Notes: a model not told the origin generated them from the letters alone. Numbered from the stretch's first letter, positions 21,531 to 32,634 are shown. The stretch is DNA of 64,000 nucleotides from Solibacillus sp. FSL H8-0523 (GCF_038051985.1 NZ_CP150291.1:4030001-4094000), one strand, 5' to 3'. Made by a program: numbers and translations.

Positions 21531-23708
21531 TTATGCATTCACTTTTTGTTTAGCCTTTGCTTCAATACGCTTTTTGTGTAAAATCGGCTCCGTATAACCA
21601 CTTGGCTGTTCATAGCCTTTAAACACTAATTCACTCGCTGCTTGGAACGCTACTGATTCCTCATAGTTTGCTGACATTGGTGTGTATGTTGGATCGTCGG
21701 CGTTTTGTGCGTCTACCACTTTTGCCATACGTGCCAATGTTTCTTCCACTTGCGCCTGTGTACAAATGCCGTGATGTAACCAGTTTGCTACGTGCTGACT
21801 CGAAATACGCAGCGTTGCACGGTCTTCCATTAACCCAATATCATTAATATCCGGTACCTTCGAGCAACCAACCCCGTGCTCCACCCAGCGCACTACATAA
21901 CCTAAAATCCCCTGTGCGTTGTTATCCAACTCTTGTTGAATATCTTCAGGTGACCAATCTGTAGACGGTGCAACAGGAATTTGTAAAATCGCATCTTGTA
22001 AATCTTCTGACGTTTCAATGCCTTTTTGAACAGCTTTTACATTCACTTCATGGTAATGCGTGGCATGTAACGTTGCTGCCGTTGGTGATGGCACCCAAGC
22101 TGTGTTAGCACCAGCTAAAGGATGGCCAATTTTTTGCTTAATCATTTCTGCCATTAAATCTGGCATTGCCCACATTCCTTTACCAATTTGCGCACGACCT
22201 TGTAAGCCGGCATTTAAACCAACAATTACATTAGATTTTTCGTATGATGTTAACCATGTTGATGTTTTCATTTCACCTTTGCGAATCATTGCGCCCGCTT
22301 CCATTGATGTATGAATTTCATCACCCGTACGATCTAAGAAACCTGTGTTAATAAAAACAACACGGTCCTTTACTTCCTTAATACATGCTTTTAAGTTTAA
22401 TGATGTACGACGTTCTTCGTCCATTACACCAATTTTTAATGTATAGCGCTCTAAGCCAATTAAATCCTCTACTTTTGCAAATAATTTATTAGCAAATGCG
22501 ACTTCAGCAGGACCATGCATTTTTGGTTTTACGATATAAACCGAGCCCTTTTGCGAGTTTTTATGTTGGCCATTGCCGATGACTTCATGCTTCGCGATTA
22601 AGCTCGTTACAACGCCGTCCATAATGCCCTCAGGAACCTCATTACCATCCTTATCTAAAATAGCAGGGTTTGTCATTAAATGACCTACGTTACGTATAAA
22701 CATTAATGAACGGCCATTTAATGTTACCGTCTCTCCATCCACACCTGTATAGACACGGTCTGGGTTTAATGTACGTGTCATTGTCTTTGTACCCTTTTCA
22801 AATGTCGCTGCAAGGTTACCTTTCATTAAGCCTAACCAGTTTGAATACACTTCGACTTTATCCTCTGCGTCTACTGCTGCAACCGAATCCTCACAGTCCA
22901 TAATTGTTGTAATCGCTGATTCTAGGTAAATATCCTTCACACCTGCTGCGTCATCCTTACCAATTGGGTGTGAACGGTCAATTTGAATTTCAATGTGTAA
23001 ATCATTGTTTTTAAGTAGTACTGCAGTTGGCTCACTTGCATTCCCTTGATAGCCTACTAGTTTTTCCGGTTCTGCTAATGCTGTTTTTGTACCGTTTACT
23101 AACGTTACTTCAAGGCCACCATCTGTGATAACGTAGCTTGTTGCATCTGTATGTGAACCTTGCTGTAAGCCGGCTGCTTTATTTAAAAAGTCTTTTGCAT
23201 AAGCGATTACTTTATTGCCACGAGCCGGGTTGTAACCCTTTCCAACTTCCGCCTCGTCTTCATCACTAATAACATCTGTGCCATATAATGCATCATAAAA
23301 GCTTCCCCAGCGTGCATTAGCAGCATTAATTGCATAGCGCGCGTTACTTACCGGTACAACAAGTTGCGGACCTGCTTGGATTGCAACTTCATCATCCACA
23401 TTCTCTGTTTCCACCTGATAGTCTTCAATTTTTGGCTCTAAGTAACCGATGTCTTGTAAAAATGTTTTATAGCTTTCAAATTCAAAGCTGTCTTTATTTT
23501 CTATATGCCAAGCATTGATTTTCTCCTGTAACTCATCTCTATGTGCTAATAACGCCTTATTTTCGGGAGCTAACTCATGAATTAATTGATCTAATCCTGC
23601 CCAAAATGCCTCTTGCTCCACGCCGCTTCCAGGTAACACACGTGTATTAATAAAGTCCGCTAATTGCTCAGCTACTTGTAAATTCCCAACATTCACATAA
23701 TTCGTCAT
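21531..23708 (-). CDS. glcB: Malate synthase G
   Basis: Malate synthase G (725 aa) condenses glyoxylate with acetyl-CoA to malate, in the glyoxylate bypass or in glycolate use. Family segments seen include [34 protein letters not shown] (acidic metal-binding region) and [20 protein letters not shown] placed the start at the ATG 23706-23708, preceded by GAAGGGGGA; the longer frame begins at a TTG that overlaps that site. No isocitrate lyase or glycolate oxidase is nearby. A perfect inverted repeat upstream (23796-23810) may be an operator. Subunit is monomeric in the G isoform (family knowledge). Confidence 0.96.
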   Translation of the reverse strand: MTNYVNVGNLQVAEQLADFINTRVLPGSGVEQEAFWAGLDQLIHELAPENKALLAHRDELQEKINAWHIENKDSFEFESYKTFLQDIGYLEPKIEDYQVETENVDDEVAIQAGPQLVVPVSNARYAINAANARWGSFYDALYGTDVISDEDEAEVGKGYNPARGNKVIAYAKDFLNKAAGLQQGSHTDATSYVITDGGLEVTLVNGTKTALAEPEKLVGYQGNASEPTAVLLKNNDLHIEIQIDRSHPIGKDDAAGVKDIYLESAITTIMDCEDSVAAVDAEDKVEVYSNWLGLMKGNLAATFEKGTKTMTRTLNPDRVYTGVDGETVTLNGRSLMFIRNVGHLMTNPAILDKDGNEVPEGIMDGVVTSLIAKHEVIGNGQHKNSQKGSVYIVKPKMHGPAEVAFANKLFAKVEDLIGLERYTLKIGVMDEERRTSLNLKACIKEVKDRVVFINTGFLDRTGDEIHTSMEAGAMIRKGEMKTSTWLTSYEKSNVIVGLNAGLQGRAQIGKGMWAMPDLMAEMIKQKIGHPLAGANTAWVPSPTAATLHATHYHEVNVKAVQKGIETSEDLQDAILQIPVAPSTDWSPEDIQQELDNNAQGILGYVVRWVEHGVGCSKVPDINDIGLMEDRATLRISSQHVANWLHHGICTQAQVEETLARMAKVVDAQNADDPTYTPMSANYEESVAFQAASELVFKGYEQPSGYTEPILHKKRIEAKAKQKVNA

Positions 23709-23779
23709 AAAAAAATCCCCCTTCAATTGAATAAATCCCCTGTGCTTAAGGAAGATTATACTTGAAGGAGGTACTATAA

Positions 23780-23848
23780 ATGAAATACATATTTCGCATA
23801 AACATTATGCCTTTTAACTATATTGTTATTAAATCGGCTTTGTCATGA
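23780..23848 (+). CDS. Possible 22-codon small ORF opposite the glcB upstream region
   Basis: A 22-residue frame (starts [20 protein letters not shown]) is preceded by a perfect GAAGGAGGT, seven bases from ATG. It is hydrophobic. It runs opposite glcB, in its upstream region, and no plus-strand promoter is evident. The tuf terminator hairpin, just downstream, has a weak T-run on this strand. It might be chance, a toxin-like peptide or a remnant; I cannot assign a function. Confidence 0.3.
   Translation: MKYIFRINIMPFNYIVIKSALS
23796..23810. promoter_or_regulatory. Perfect inverted repeat upstream of glcB
   Basis: GCATAA-ACA-TTATGC is a perfect 6-3-6 palindrome about 90 bp before the glcB start and 60 bp upstream of a TATAAT at 23755-23760. 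The form fits a dimeric repressor or activator site. It does not match a catabolite-responsive element I recognise. Confidence 0.45.
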
Positions 23849-23853
23849 ATATA

Positions 23854-23897
23854 AAATAAAAAACACCTCGCAAGCGTCCAAGCGAGGTGTTTAAAAA
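23854..23897 (-). terminator. Intrinsic terminator of tuf
   Basis: Stem AACACCTCGC / GCGAGGTGTT followed by a T-rich run on the minus strand, ending the str operon before the accessory block. Confidence 0.92.
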
Positions 23898-23915
23898 ATT
23901 AGCTAAAAGCTAAAA

Positions 23916-25103
23916 TTATTTTTGGATAGATGCTACAACGCCAGCGCCTACAGTACGGCCACCCTCACGGATAGAGAACTTAGTACCTTCTTCAAGAGCG
24001 ATTGGAGCGATTAATTCTACAGTCATTTCGATGTTATCGCCAGGCATAACCATTTCTACGCCTTCAGGTAACATACAAATACCAGTTACATCAGTTGTAC
24101 GGAAGTAGAACTGAGGACGGTAGTTAGAGAAGAATGGAGTATGACGTCCACCCTCTTCTTTTGATAAAACATAAACTTCAGCTTTGAAGTTTGTGTGTGG
24201 AGTGATTGAACCTGGTTTAGCTAATACTTGACCACGTTGGATATCTTCACGAGCAATACCACGTAATAAAGCACCGATGTTGTCGCCAGCTTCAGCGTAA
24301 TCTAATAATTTACGGAACATTTCTACACCAGTTACAGTTGTAGTTTTAGCTTCTTCTTCGATACCGATAACTTCTACAACGTCACCAACTTTAACTTGAC
24401 CACGTTCAACACGGCCAGTTGCTACTGTACCACGACCAGTGATAGAGAATACATCCTCTACTGGCATCATGAATGGTTTGTCAGTTTGACGTTCTGGAGT
24501 TGGGATGTAAGAATCTACAGCGTCCATTAATTCAATAATTTTAGCTTCCCATTCTGGTTCGCCTTCTAATGCTTTAAGAGCTGAACCTTTGATTACTGGT
24601 AGGTCGTCGCCTGGGAAGTCATATTCAGATAGTAAGTCACGGATTTCCATTTCTACTAACTCTAATAATTCTTCGTCATCAACCATATCACATTTGTTCA
24701 TGAATACTACTAAGTAAGGAACACCTACTTGTTTAGAAAGTAAGATGTGCTCACGAGTTTGTGGCATTGGGCCGTCAGCAGCAGATACTACTAAGATACC
24801 GCCGTCCATTTGTGCAGCACCAGTGATCATGTTTTTAACATAGTCAGCGTGTCCTGGGCAGTCAACGTGTGCATAGTGACGAGTTGCAGTTTCATATTCA
24901 ACGTGAGAAGTGTTGATTGTGATACCACGCTCTTTTTCTTCTGGTGCGTTGTCGATGTCAGCGTAAGATTTAGCTTCTCCACCCATTGCTTTTGATAATA
25001 CTGTTGCGATTGCAGCAGTTAAAGTAGTTTTACCATGGTCAACGTGTCCGATAGTACCAACGTTAGCATGTGTTTTTGAACGGTCAAATTTTTCTTTAGC
25101 CAT
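23916..25103 (-). CDS. tuf: Translation elongation factor EF-Tu
   Basis: EF-Tu (395 aa) delivers aminoacyl-tRNA to the ribosome as a GTP complex. G-motifs: [10 protein letters not shown] (G1), [13 protein letters not shown] (G2/switch I), DCPGHADYV (G3), NKCDMVDD (G4), followed by beta-barrel domains II and III ending in a kirromycin-site region. Length normal. It follows fusA by 137 bp, a gap that contains a candidate promoter and a strong palindrome, so it may also be transcribed independently. GGAGG lies before the ATG. Confidence 0.99.
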   Translation of the reverse strand: MAKEKFDRSKTHANVGTIGHVDHGKTTLTAAIATVLSKAMGGEAKSYADIDNAPEEKERGITINTSHVEYETATRHYAHVDCPGHADYVKNMITGAAQMDGGILVVSAADGPMPQTREHILLSKQVGVPYLVVFMNKCDMVDDEELLELVEMEIRDLLSEYDFPGDDLPVIKGSALKALEGEPEWEAKIIELMDAVDSYIPTPERQTDKPFMMPVEDVFSITGRGTVATGRVERGQVKVGDVVEVIGIEEEAKTTTVTGVEMFRKLLDYAEAGDNIGALLRGIAREDIQRGQVLAKPGSITPHTNFKAEVYVLSKEEGGRHTPFFSNYRPQFYFRTTDVTGICMLPEGVEMVMPGDNIEMTVELIAPIALEEGTKFSIREGGRTVGAGVVASIQK

Positions 25104-25160
25104 TTGAAAATGCCTCCTCAGAGATATGTTTTATTTTTTAAAATTTATTCTAAAATTGTT

Positions 25161-25188
25161 GATTATGGAAGGGGCCCCAACCATAATC
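25161..25188 (-). promoter_or_regulatory. Strong palindromic hairpin in the tuf leader
   Basis: GATTATGG ... CCATAATC flank a self-complementary GGGGCCCC core with TT/TT mismatches between. There is no T-run directly after it on the minus strand, so it is unlikely to terminate. It lies between the candidate promoter at 25199-25227 and the tuf start. Confidence 0.6.
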
Positions 25189-25198
25189 ATACAATCAT

Positions 25199-25227
25199 AG
25201 TTTACAAATTAGTTATACTTTAAACAA
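25199..25227 (-). promoter_or_regulatory. Candidate promoter of tuf
   Basis: TTGTTT (25222-25227), 17-bp spacer, TAAACT (25199-25204) on the minus strand, just after the fusA stop codon. Match is moderate. Confidence 0.45.
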
Positions 25228-25240
25228 GATGAAATTTCAA

Positions 25241-27322
25241 TTATTCACCTTTATTTTTTTTGATAATGTCTTCTGCAATTGATTTTGGTACTTCTTCATA
25301 ATGATCAAATGTCATTGAGAATACACCGCGACCTTGAGTTGCAGAACGTAAAGTTGTAGCATATCCGAACATTTCAGATAACGGTACCATAGAACGTACT
25401 ACTTGAGAGTTACCGCGAGCTTCCATACCCTCAACGCGTCCGCGACGAGCAGTAATGTTACCCATGATATCACCAAGATACTCTTCTGGAATTACAACTT
25501 CAACTTTCATCATTGGCTCTAAGATTACTGCGTCACAACGTTTAGCAGCTTCTTTTAATGCCATAGATGCAGCAATTTTGAACGCCATCTCATTCGAGTC
25601 AACGTCATGGTAAGAACCGAATACTAATTTCGCTTTAATGTCGATTAGTGGGTAACCAGCAACTACACCGCGGTCAAGAGAGTCACGTAGACCCGCTTCT
25701 ACTGCAGGAATGTATTCACGAGGTACAACACCACCAACGATAGCGTTTTCGAATTCAAAGCCTTTACCCTCTTCGTTTGGAGAGAACTCGATCGTTACGT
25801 CACCGTATTGACCGCGACCACCTGATTGACGAGTGAATTTACCTTGAACTTTAGCAGAGCCACGGAATGTTTCACGGTAAGATACCATTGGAGCACCTAC
25901 GTTAGCTTCTACTTTAAATTCACGTTTCATACGGTCAACTAGGATGTCTAAGTGTAACTCACCCATACCAGAGATGATAGTTTGTCCAGTTTCTGTGTCA
26001 GTGTGAGCACGGAAAGTTGGATCTTCTTCTTGTAGTTTAGCTAATGCTTGACCCATTTTATCTTGGTCAGCTTTAGATTTTGGTTCTACAGAAAGAGAAA
26101 TTACTGGCTCAGGGAAGTCCATTGACTCTAAGATAACAAGGTTTTTCTCGTCACATAAAGTGTCACCAGTAGTAGTATCTTTAAGACCTACTGCTGCTGC
26201 GATGTCCCCAGCGAATACTTTACCAATTTCTTCACGAGAGTTAGCGTGCATTTGTAAGATACGTCCTACGCGTTCACGTTTACCTTTAGAAGAGTTTTGT
26301 ACGTATGAACCAGATTCTAATGTACCTGAATACACACGGAAGAATGTTAATTTACCTACGAATGGGTCAGTCATTACTTTGAATGCAAGAGCTGAGAATG
26401 GCTCTTCATCAGAAGAGTGACGGATGATTTCTTCTTCGCCATCAACGTCAGTACCTTTAATGTCAGGAACATCAGTTGGAGCTGGAAGATATGCAACAGC
26501 TGCGTCTAGCATTTTACGAACACCTTTGTGTTTGAATGCTGTACCACAAAGTACTGGGTAGAATTCTACCGCGATAGTAGCTTTACGGATAGCCGCAACT
26601 AACTCTTCGTTAGAAATTTCTTCGCCTTCTAAGTATTTCTCCATAAGATCTTCATCAACACTTGCGATAGCGTCGATTAATTTCTCACGGTACTCTTCAG
26701 CTTGTGCTTGGTGAGATTCTGGAATTGGTTGACCTTCACGTAATGCAGTACCTTCTTCGTTATCGTAGTAAGTAACGTCCATTGTGATTAAGTCAATAAT
26801 ACCTGAGAACTCATCTTCAGCACCGATTGGTAATTGGATTGGGTGAGCATTAGCTTGTAAACGATCATGTAAAGTACCTACAGAATATAAGAAGTCTGCA
26901 CCCATTTTATCCATTTTGTTGATGAATACGATACGAGGAACCCCGTATGTAGTAGCTTGACGCCATACTGTTTCAGTTTGAGGCTCAACACCTGATTGAG
27001 CATCTAATACTGTTACAGCACCATCAAGAACACGTAAAGAACGTTCAACTTCTACAGTGAAGTCTACGTGTCCAGGAGTATCGATGATATTGATACGGTG
27101 ACCGTCCCATTGAGCTGTTGTTGCAGCAGAAGTGATCGTGATACCACGCTCTTGCTCTTGCTCCATCCAGTCCATTTGAGAACCGCCATCGTGAGTTTCA
27201 CCGATTTTATGAATCTTACCAGTGTAATAAAGGATACGCTCAGTTGTTGTTGTTTTACCAGCATCAATGTGAGCCATGATCCCAATATTACGTGTATTCT
27301 CTAGAGAGAATTCGCGTTTCAT
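25241..27322 (-). CDS. fusA: Translation elongation factor EF-G
   Basis: EF-G (693 aa) is the GTPase that drives ribosomal translocation and, with RRF, recycling. G1 [16 protein letters not shown]2 [11 protein letters not shown]3 DTPGHVDF, G4 NKMDK, then domains II-V, including [19 protein letters not shown] in domain IV. Full length and the usual fusidic-acid target region. It sits between rpsG and tuf; a terminator-like hairpin lies between it and rpsG. Confidence 0.99.
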   Translation of the reverse strand: MKREFSLENTRNIGIMAHIDAGKTTTTERILYYTGKIHKIGETHDGGSQMDWMEQEQERGITITSAATTAQWDGHRINIIDTPGHVDFTVEVERSLRVLDGAVTVLDAQSGVEPQTETVWRQATTYGVPRIVFINKMDKMGADFLYSVGTLHDRLQANAHPIQLPIGAEDEFSGIIDLITMDVTYYDNEEGTALREGQPIPESHQAQAEEYREKLIDAIASVDEDLMEKYLEGEEISNEELVAAIRKATIAVEFYPVLCGTAFKHKGVRKMLDAAVAYLPAPTDVPDIKGTDVDGEEEIIRHSSDEEPFSALAFKVMTDPFVGKLTFFRVYSGTLESGSYVQNSSKGKRERVGRILQMHANSREEIGKVFAGDIAAAVGLKDTTTGDTLCDEKNLVILESMDFPEPVISLSVEPKSKADQDKMGQALAKLQEEDPTFRAHTDTETGQTIISGMGELHLDILVDRMKREFKVEANVGAPMVSYRETFRGSAKVQGKFTRQSGGRGQYGDVTIEFSPNEEGKGFEFENAIVGGVVPREYIPAVEAGLRDSLDRGVVAGYPLIDIKAKLVFGSYHDVDSNEMAFKIAASMALKEAAKRCDAVILEPMMKVEVVIPEEYLGDIMGNITARRGRVEGMEARGNSQVVRSMVPLSEMFGYATTLRSATQGRGVFSMTFDHYEEVPKSIAEDIIKKNKGE

Positions 27323-27363
27323 AGGAAATTTCTCCTTCCATATTGGGCTAGCTATATAAGTGA

Positions 27364-27398
27364 GTAAAAAAACCTAAGCTCTAGCAAGCTAGAGCATA
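27364..27398 (-). terminator. Terminator-like hairpin between rpsG and fusA
   Basis: Stem CTATGCTCTAGC paired with GCTAGAGCTTAG (one mismatch), with a run of seven T on the minus strand. It stands just after the rpsG stop and before fusA, inside an operon normally transcribed as one unit. The 41 bp to the fusA start show no promoter. Confidence 0.8.
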
Positions 27399-27405
27399 GA
27401 TCAAA

Positions 27406-27876
27406 TTACCAACGGTAGTGAGCGAATGCTTTGTTCGCTTCTGCCATTTTGTGCATATCTTCACGTTTCTTAACTGAAGCACCAGTGTTGTTAGATGCGT
27501 CTAAGATTTCGTTAGCTAAACGCTCTTCCATAGTTTTTTCACCACGAAGACGAGAATAGTTAACTACATAACGTAAACCTAAAGTTGTACGGCGTTCTGG
27601 ACGAACTTCAACCGGTACTTGGTAGTTAGAACCACCAACACGACGAGCGCGTACTTCTAATACTGGCATTACGTTGTTTAAAGCGGCTTCAAATACTTCT
27701 AAAGGATTTTGACCTGAACGCTCTTGAACTAATTCGAAAGCTCCGTATAAAATCTTTTGAGAAGTACCTCTTTTACCATCAATCATCATTTTGTTGATTA
27801 AACGAGTTACTAGTTTCGAATTATAAATTGGATCTGGTAACACGTCACGTTTGGAAACAGGACCTTTACGAGGCAT
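27406..27876 (-). CDS. rpsG: 30S ribosomal protein S7
   Basis: S7 (156 aa) nucleates assembly of the 30S head and lies beside the E and P sites. [20 protein letters not shown] and the beta-hairpin region [15 protein letters not shown] are diagnostic. The ATG 27874-27876 follows AAAGGAGGAAAAC; the TTG-led extension to 27894 overlaps that site. It lies 41 bp after rpsL. Confidence 0.98.
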   Translation of the reverse strand: MPRKGPVSKRDVLPDPIYNSKLVTRLINKMMIDGKRGTSQKILYGAFELVQERSGQNPLEVFEAALNNVMPVLEVRARRVGGSNYQVPVEVRPERRTTLGLRYVVNYSRLRGEKTMEERLANEILDASNNTGASVKKREDMHKMAEANKAFAHYRW

Positions 27877-27917
27877 GTGTTTTCCTCCTTTCAAATCGTT
27901 GTATATTTAAAGTTAAA

Positions 27918-28337
27918 TTATTTTTTTTCTTTAGGGCGTTTTGTTCCGTATTTAGAACGTGATTGTAAACGACCGTTTACACCAGCTGTATCAAGAGCAC
28001 CACGTACGATATGGTAACGAACACCCGCTAAGTCTTTTACGCGTCCGCCACGGATAAGAACAACACTGTGTTCTTGTAAGTTGTGACCTTCACCTGGGAT
28101 ATACGCAGTAACCTCAAGTTGGTTAGTTAAGCGTACACGAGCATATTTACGTAAAGCCGAGTTCGGTTTACGTGGTGTCATCGTGCCAACACGAGTACAA
28201 ACTCCACGTTTTTGAGGAGATTTAACGTCAGTTAAAGATTTTTTAAATGAGTTATAACCCTTGTTTAACGCTGGAGATTTTGATTTCGTGATTTTAGATT
28301 GACGAGGCTTACGTACTAATTGGTTAATTGTAGGCAT
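27918..28337 (-). CDS. rpsL: 30S ribosomal protein S12
   Basis: S12 (139 aa) is at the decoding centre and is the site of streptomycin-resistance changes. The sequence [15 protein letters not shown], the loop [16 protein letters not shown] and the [20 protein letters not shown] region are conserved. The lysine of KPNSAL and the PG loop look wild-type. It is the first intact gene of the str operon. Confidence 0.98.
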   Translation of the reverse strand: MPTINQLVRKPRQSKITKSKSPALNKGYNSFKKSLTDVKSPQKRGVCTRVGTMTPRKPNSALRKYARVRLTNQLEVTAYIPGEGHNLQEHSVVLIRGGRVKDLAGVRYHIVRGALDTAGVNGRLQSRSKYGTKRPKEKK

Positions 28338-28416
28338 CGATTTGTCCTCCCTTCATTTTTTCCTTGTTTCAATACCACACATCCAGGTGGTTCATTTTTT
28401 GGGTAAAAACAAAGTC

Positions 28417-28436
28417 TTTGTGTATTTTTACACAAA
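28417..28436 (-). repeat. AT-rich hairpin between the broken rplGB and rpsL
   Basis: A perfect 8-bp inverted repeat (TTTGTGTA / TACACAAA, 4-base loop) is found right after the rplGB stop and followed on the minus strand by GACTTTGTTTTT. It might be a weak terminator or just a structured leader of rpsL. Confidence 0.4.
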
Positions 28437-28438
28437 AA

Positions 28439-28685
28439 CTACATCGCAGTAATCGCAACAACCGCAGCTCCAACATGAATGCCGCAAGCTTTTCCAAGTT
28501 CTTTCTTTGAATCGACGTGATAAACTGGTACACCGATTTCTTTCGCGAGAAGAATGGCCGGATCGGTTACCCAATTGTCTGCATCAATTGCGACAAAAAG
28601 AGCTGTTACTTGTCCAGCACGCATTGCTTTCACTGCTTGCTTTATACCTATGATTGTTTGACTGCATTACTTGATCGTAAGACAT
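28439..28685 (-). pseudogene. rplGB: L7Ae-like K-turn-binding protein, frameshifted
   Basis: In Bacillus an L7Ae family gene (YbxF, about 82 aa) sits exactly here between rpoC and rpsL. The start ATG (28683-28685) has a good AGGAGG and encodes MSYDQVMQ. The rest (QTIIGIKQAVKAMRAG to GKACGIHVGAAVVAI) continues only in another frame. The break is at about 28658-28664, consistent with a loss of 5 bases (or an unmatched extra base). Frame 1 hits a stop soon after. The downstream frame could be read from a GTG at 28633, giving 64 aa, but that GTG has no ribosome-binding site. Likely a pseudogene, or a sequencing error. Confidence 0.75.
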
Positions 28686-28730
28686 TTGCATATCCTCCTA
28701 AGCACAGACAGTTAACTATCAACCTTCAAT

Positions 28731-28759
28731 ATATTATCATTCCAAACTTACACTGTCAA
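28731..28759 (-). promoter_or_regulatory. Sigma-A promoter of the str operon
   Basis: TTGACA (28754-28759), 17-bp spacer ending in TGA, TAATAT (28731-28736) on the minus strand. The consensus -35 and extended -10 make this one of the best promoters in the window. It follows the rpoC terminator. Confidence 0.88.
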
Positions 28760-28804
28760 CCAATATCTCACGAAAAAGATGTTGGTTTCTTTAAAAACAA
28801 TAAA

Positions 28805-28846
28805 CTTTTTTAGAAAAACTCCGGCAGAGAATTCTCTACCGGAATT
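28805..28846 (-). terminator. Intrinsic terminator of rpoC
   Basis: An 11-pair stem (TCCGGTAGAGA / TCTCTGCCGGA) closed around AT, followed by GTTTTTCTAAAAAAG on the minus strand. Confidence 0.9.
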
Positions 28847-28864
28847 AAAATTGTTAAAAGCTTA

Positions 28865-31800
28865 TTATTCAGCTGTTGTTACTTCTGCTTTTGCATCTTG
28901 ATCCATACGAATTTGACGGTAACGTTGCATACCAGTACCAGCCGGAACTAGTTTACCGATAATTACGTTTTCCTTCAGACCTAGAAGCTCATCACGTTTA
29001 CCTTTAATTGCAGCATCCGTTAACACACGAGTTGTTTCTTGGAATGATGCAGCAGATAAGAATGATTCTGTTTCAAGAGAAGCTTTTGTAATACCTAAGA
29101 TAACTGGACGACAAGTTGCTGGTGTTTTACCAGTAAGAACAGCTTCTGTATTTGCCTCAGCAAATTGGTGAATATCAAGTAATGAACCTGGTAACATTTC
29201 TGTATCTCCAGCTTCAATAACACGCACTTTACGAAGCATTTGGCGAACCATTACCTCGATGTGTTTGTCACCGATTTCTACCCCTTGCATACGGTATACT
29301 TTTTGTACTTCTTTTAATAGATATTCTTGAACTGTCGATACGTCTTTAACTTTTAATAATTGTTTTGGATCGATCGAACCTTCAGATAATGTTTGACCCG
29401 CAATAATCGTGTCACCTTCAACTACTTTTAAACGAGCGTTGTATGGTGCTTGGTATTTACGTGTTTCCACATCACCTTGGATTGTTACTTCTTTTAGACC
29501 TTCACGAATTTCTTCGATTTCGATTACAGTACCAGTGATTTCAGAGATAACCGCTTGACCTTTCGGATTACGCGCCTCGAAAATCTCTTGGATACGTGGA
29601 AGACCTTGTGTGATATCGTTACCTGCTACCCCACCTGTATGGAATGTACGCATCGTTAACTGTGTACCTGGCTCACCGATAGATTGCGCAGCGATAATAC
29701 CTACCGCTTCACCAACTTCTACCTCTTCACCAGTAGCTAAGTTCATACCGTAACATTTTTTACATACGCCATGTTTTGTATTACATGTAAATGCAGAACG
29801 GATTGTAATTTCTTCAATACCTGCTTCTTCAATTGCACGTGCAACATCTTGTGTAATTAAGCCATCACGCTCTACGATAACCGCTCCAGTTTCTGGGTGG
29901 CGAACTGTTTTCTTCACATAACGACCAACAATACGCTCGTCTAATGCTTCGATAAGTTCGTTGCCTTCCATTAATGAACCGATCAATAAACCGCGGTCAG
30001 TACCACAGTCGTCTTCACGAACGATAACATCTTGTGCTACGTCTACTAAACGACGAGTTAAGTAACCTGAATCGGCAGTTTTAAGTGCTGTATCGGCAAG
30101 ACCTTTACGCGCACCATGGGTAGAGATGAAGTACTCTAATACGGTTAAACCTTCACGGAATGAAGACTTGATCGGTAACTCAATGATTCGACCAGCCGGG
30201 TTGGCCATCAGACCACGCATACCAGCAAGCTGAGTGAAGTTCGATGCGTTACCACGGGCACCAGAGTCAGACATCATGAAGATTGGGTTTGTTTTGTGTA
30301 ATGATTTCATCAGCTTGCCTTGGATTTCGTCCTTCGCAGCTGTCCAAATGTTAATAACACGGTTGTAACGCTCTTCTTCCGTGATTAAACCACGACGGAA
30401 TTGAATCATTACTTTATCTACTTTACCTTGTGCTTCATCAAGGATAATACCTTTGTCTGGTAATACCACGATGTCAGATACACCTACAGTAATACCTGCA
30501 CGAGTAGAATATTTGAAACCTAAGTTTTTCATACGGTCAAGCATTTTAGAAGTTTCCGTAATATGGAACTCTTTAAATACTTCAGCGATGACATTTCCTA
30601 AGAATTTTTTACGGAAAGGATCTACTACAGGCACGTTTGTGAAGTGTTTTGCTAACACAGCACGGCGTTGTGCTTCGATTTTTTCTGCTTCAGATAAATC
30701 AGCATAGCCTTCAGTAGCTTCGATTTCGTTTTGTAATTCTTCGTCAATTGTTAAGTTTACAAAGTATTTATCCGGTGTTTTTTGTTCTAAGTTTGTATCA
30801 GTTGGCTCGTTAACGTAAGGGAATGACTTCGGTAAAATTTCGTTGAAGATTACCTTACCAACCGTCGTTAATAAGAACATTTTATTTTGTTCTTCTGTGA
30901 ACGTTGGGTTGTTTAATGAGCTTGCTTTAATTGCAATACGAGAGTGTAAATGTACCGTACCATTTTGGTATGCGATTAACACTTCGTTTGAGTTGTTAAA
31001 GATTGACCCTTCACCACGAGCATTTTCACGCTCAAGCGTTAAGTAATAGTTACCTAATACCATATCTTGAGATGGTGTTACTACTGGTTTACCATCTTTC
31101 GGGTTCAGGATGTTTTGAGCTGCTAACATCAGTAAACGAGCTTCTGCTTGCGCTTCTGCTGATAATGGAACGTGAACCGCCATTTGGTCACCATCGAAGT
31201 CAGCGTTGTAAGCTGTACATACTAATGGGTGAAGACGAATTGCACGACCTTCTACTAAAGTAGGCTCGAATGCTTGGATACCAAGACGGTGAAGCGTCGG
31301 TGCACGGTTAAGTAATACCGGATGCTCACGAATTACATCTTCTAAAACGTCCCAAACTTCATTGTGCATACGCTCAATTTTACGTTTTGCACTCTTAATG
31401 TTATGAGCTAGGCCACGTTCTACTAATTCTTTCATTACGAAAGGTTTGAATAGTTCGATTGCCATTTCTTTTGGAAGACCACATTGGTACATTTTTAAGT
31501 TTGGACCTACTACGATAACTGAACGACCAGAATAGTCTACACGTTTACCAAGTAAGTTTTGACGGAAACGACCTTGTTTCCCTTTCAGCATGTGTGAAAG
31601 TGATTTTAAAGGACGGTTACCAGGACCTGTTACAGGACGACCACGACGACCGTTATCGATTAATGCGTCAACCGCTTCTTGTAACATACGTTTTTCGTTT
31701 TGTACGATGATGCTTGGTGCACCAAGGTCAAGTAAACGTTTTAAACGGTTGTTACGGTTGATTACACGACGGTAAAGATCATTTAAGTCAGAAGTTGCGA

Positions 31801-32545
31801 AACGACCACCATCTAATTGCACCATTGGACGAAGCTCTGGAGGAATTACTGGTAGCACGTCTAGAATCATCCACTCTGGTTTGTTACCTGAGTTACGGAA
31901 TGCTTCTACTACTTCTAAACGTTTAATTGCACGTGTACGGCGTTGGCCTTGTGCAGATTTTAATTCTTCTTTTAAAACAGCTGTTTCATCTTCTAAATCG
32001 ATTTTTTCTAATAAGCGTTTGATTGCCTCAGCACCCATTGCCGCTTCGAATTCGTTGCCGTATTTTTCACGGTATGCACGATATTCTTTTTCAGAAAGTA
32101 AATCTTTGAAGCCTAAAGCAGTTTGACCTGGCTCAATTACAACATAAGAAGCAAAGTAAATTACTTCTTCAAGTGCACGTGGAGACATGTCTAAAATAAG
32201 ACCCATACGGCTTGGAATACCTTTAAAGTACCAAATATGTGATACAGGTGCTGCAAGCTCGATGTGTCCTTGACGTTCACGACGAACCTTTGCACGTGTT
32301 ACTTCTACGCCACAACGGTCACAAACGACACCTTTATAACGTACACGCTTATATTTACCACAGTGACATTCCCAGTCTTTGGTTGGTCCGAAAATACGTT
32401 CACAGAATAGACCATCTTTTTCTGGTTTTAATGTACGGTAGTTGATTGTTTCTGGTTTTTTAACCTCACCATATGACCAAGAACGGATCTTGTCCGGAGA
32501 AGCTAAACCAATTTTCATATATTCAAATTCATTAACATCGATCAA
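28865..32545 (-). CDS. rpoC: RNA polymerase beta-prime subunit
   Basis: Beta-prime (1226 aa) supplies the catalytic centre and much of the clamp. The [12 protein letters not shown] motif chelates the catalytic magnesium. The N-terminal zinc ribbon ([20 protein letters not shown]) and C-terminal zinc site ([13 protein letters not shown]) are intact. Trigger-loop region [17 protein letters not shown] and bridge-helix [20 protein letters not shown] are present. The start is TTG (32543-32545), as in Bacillus, after GGGAGG. About 25 residues longer than the B. subtilis protein as I recall, mainly near the middle and the tail. It follows rpoB after a gap holding a terminator-like element. Confidence 0.99.
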   Translation of the reverse strand: MIDVNEFEYMKIGLASPDKIRSWSYGEVKKPETINYRTLKPEKDGLFCERIFGPTKDWECHCGKYKRVRYKGVVCDRCGVEVTRAKVRRERQGHIELAAPVSHIWYFKGIPSRMGLILDMSPRALEEVIYFASYVVIEPGQTALGFKDLLSEKEYRAYREKYGNEFEAAMGAEAIKRLLEKIDLEDETAVLKEELKSAQGQRRTRAIKRLEVVEAFRNSGNKPEWMILDVLPVIPPELRPMVQLDGGRFATSDLNDLYRRVINRNNRLKRLLDLGAPSIIVQNEKRMLQEAVDALIDNGRRGRPVTGPGNRPLKSLSHMLKGKQGRFRQNLLGKRVDYSGRSVIVVGPNLKMYQCGLPKEMAIELFKPFVMKELVERGLAHNIKSAKRKIERMHNEVWDVLEDVIREHPVLLNRAPTLHRLGIQAFEPTLVEGRAIRLHPLVCTAYNADFDGDQMAVHVPLSAEAQAEARLLMLAAQNILNPKDGKPVVTPSQDMVLGNYYLTLERENARGEGSIFNNSNEVLIAYQNGTVHLHSRIAIKASSLNNPTFTEEQNKMFLLTTVGKVIFNEILPKSFPYVNEPTDTNLEQKTPDKYFVNLTIDEELQNEIEATEGYADLSEAEKIEAQRRAVLAKHFTNVPVVDPFRKKFLGNVIAEVFKEFHITETSKMLDRMKNLGFKYSTRAGITVGVSDIVVLPDKGIILDEAQGKVDKVMIQFRRGLITEEERYNRVINIWTAAKDEIQGKLMKSLHKTNPIFMMSDSGARGNASNFTQLAGMRGLMANPAGRIIELPIKSSFREGLTVLEYFISTHGARKGLADTALKTADSGYLTRRLVDVAQDVIVREDDCGTDRGLLIGSLMEGNELIEALDERIVGRYVKKTVRHPETGAVIVERDGLITQDVARAIEEAGIEEITIRSAFTCNTKHGVCKKCYGMNLATGEEVEVGEAVGIIAAQSIGEPGTQLTMRTFHTGGVAGNDITQGLPRIQEIFEARNPKGQAVISEITGTVIEIEEIREGLKEVTIQGDVETRKYQAPYNARLKVVEGDTIIAGQTLSEGSIDPKQLLKVKDVSTVQEYLLKEVQKVYRMQGVEIGDKHIEVMVRQMLRKVRVIEAGDTEMLPGSLLDIHQFAEANTEAVLTGKTPATCRPVILGITKASLETESFLSAASFQETTRVLTDAAIKGKRDELLGLKENVIIGKLVPAGTGMQRYRQIRMDQDAKAEVTTAE

Positions 32546-32600
32546 GGAGCCTACCTCCCTTTAGTTATAAGTCTTTAGCGACTTTTCATTGTAGCTCTGT

Positions 32601-32634
32601 GCAAAATTTCATTCTAGGCCATTATGAAATTTGC
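32601..32634 (-). promoter_or_regulatory. Hairpin in the rpoB-rpoC gap
   Basis: On the minus strand GCAAATTTCAT is complementary to ATGAAATTTTGC (11 pairs with a one-base bulge; the core AAATTTCAT/ATGAAATTT is perfect). It lies between the terminator-like hairpin and the rpoC start and could be an mRNA processing or stability element. Confidence 0.55.
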
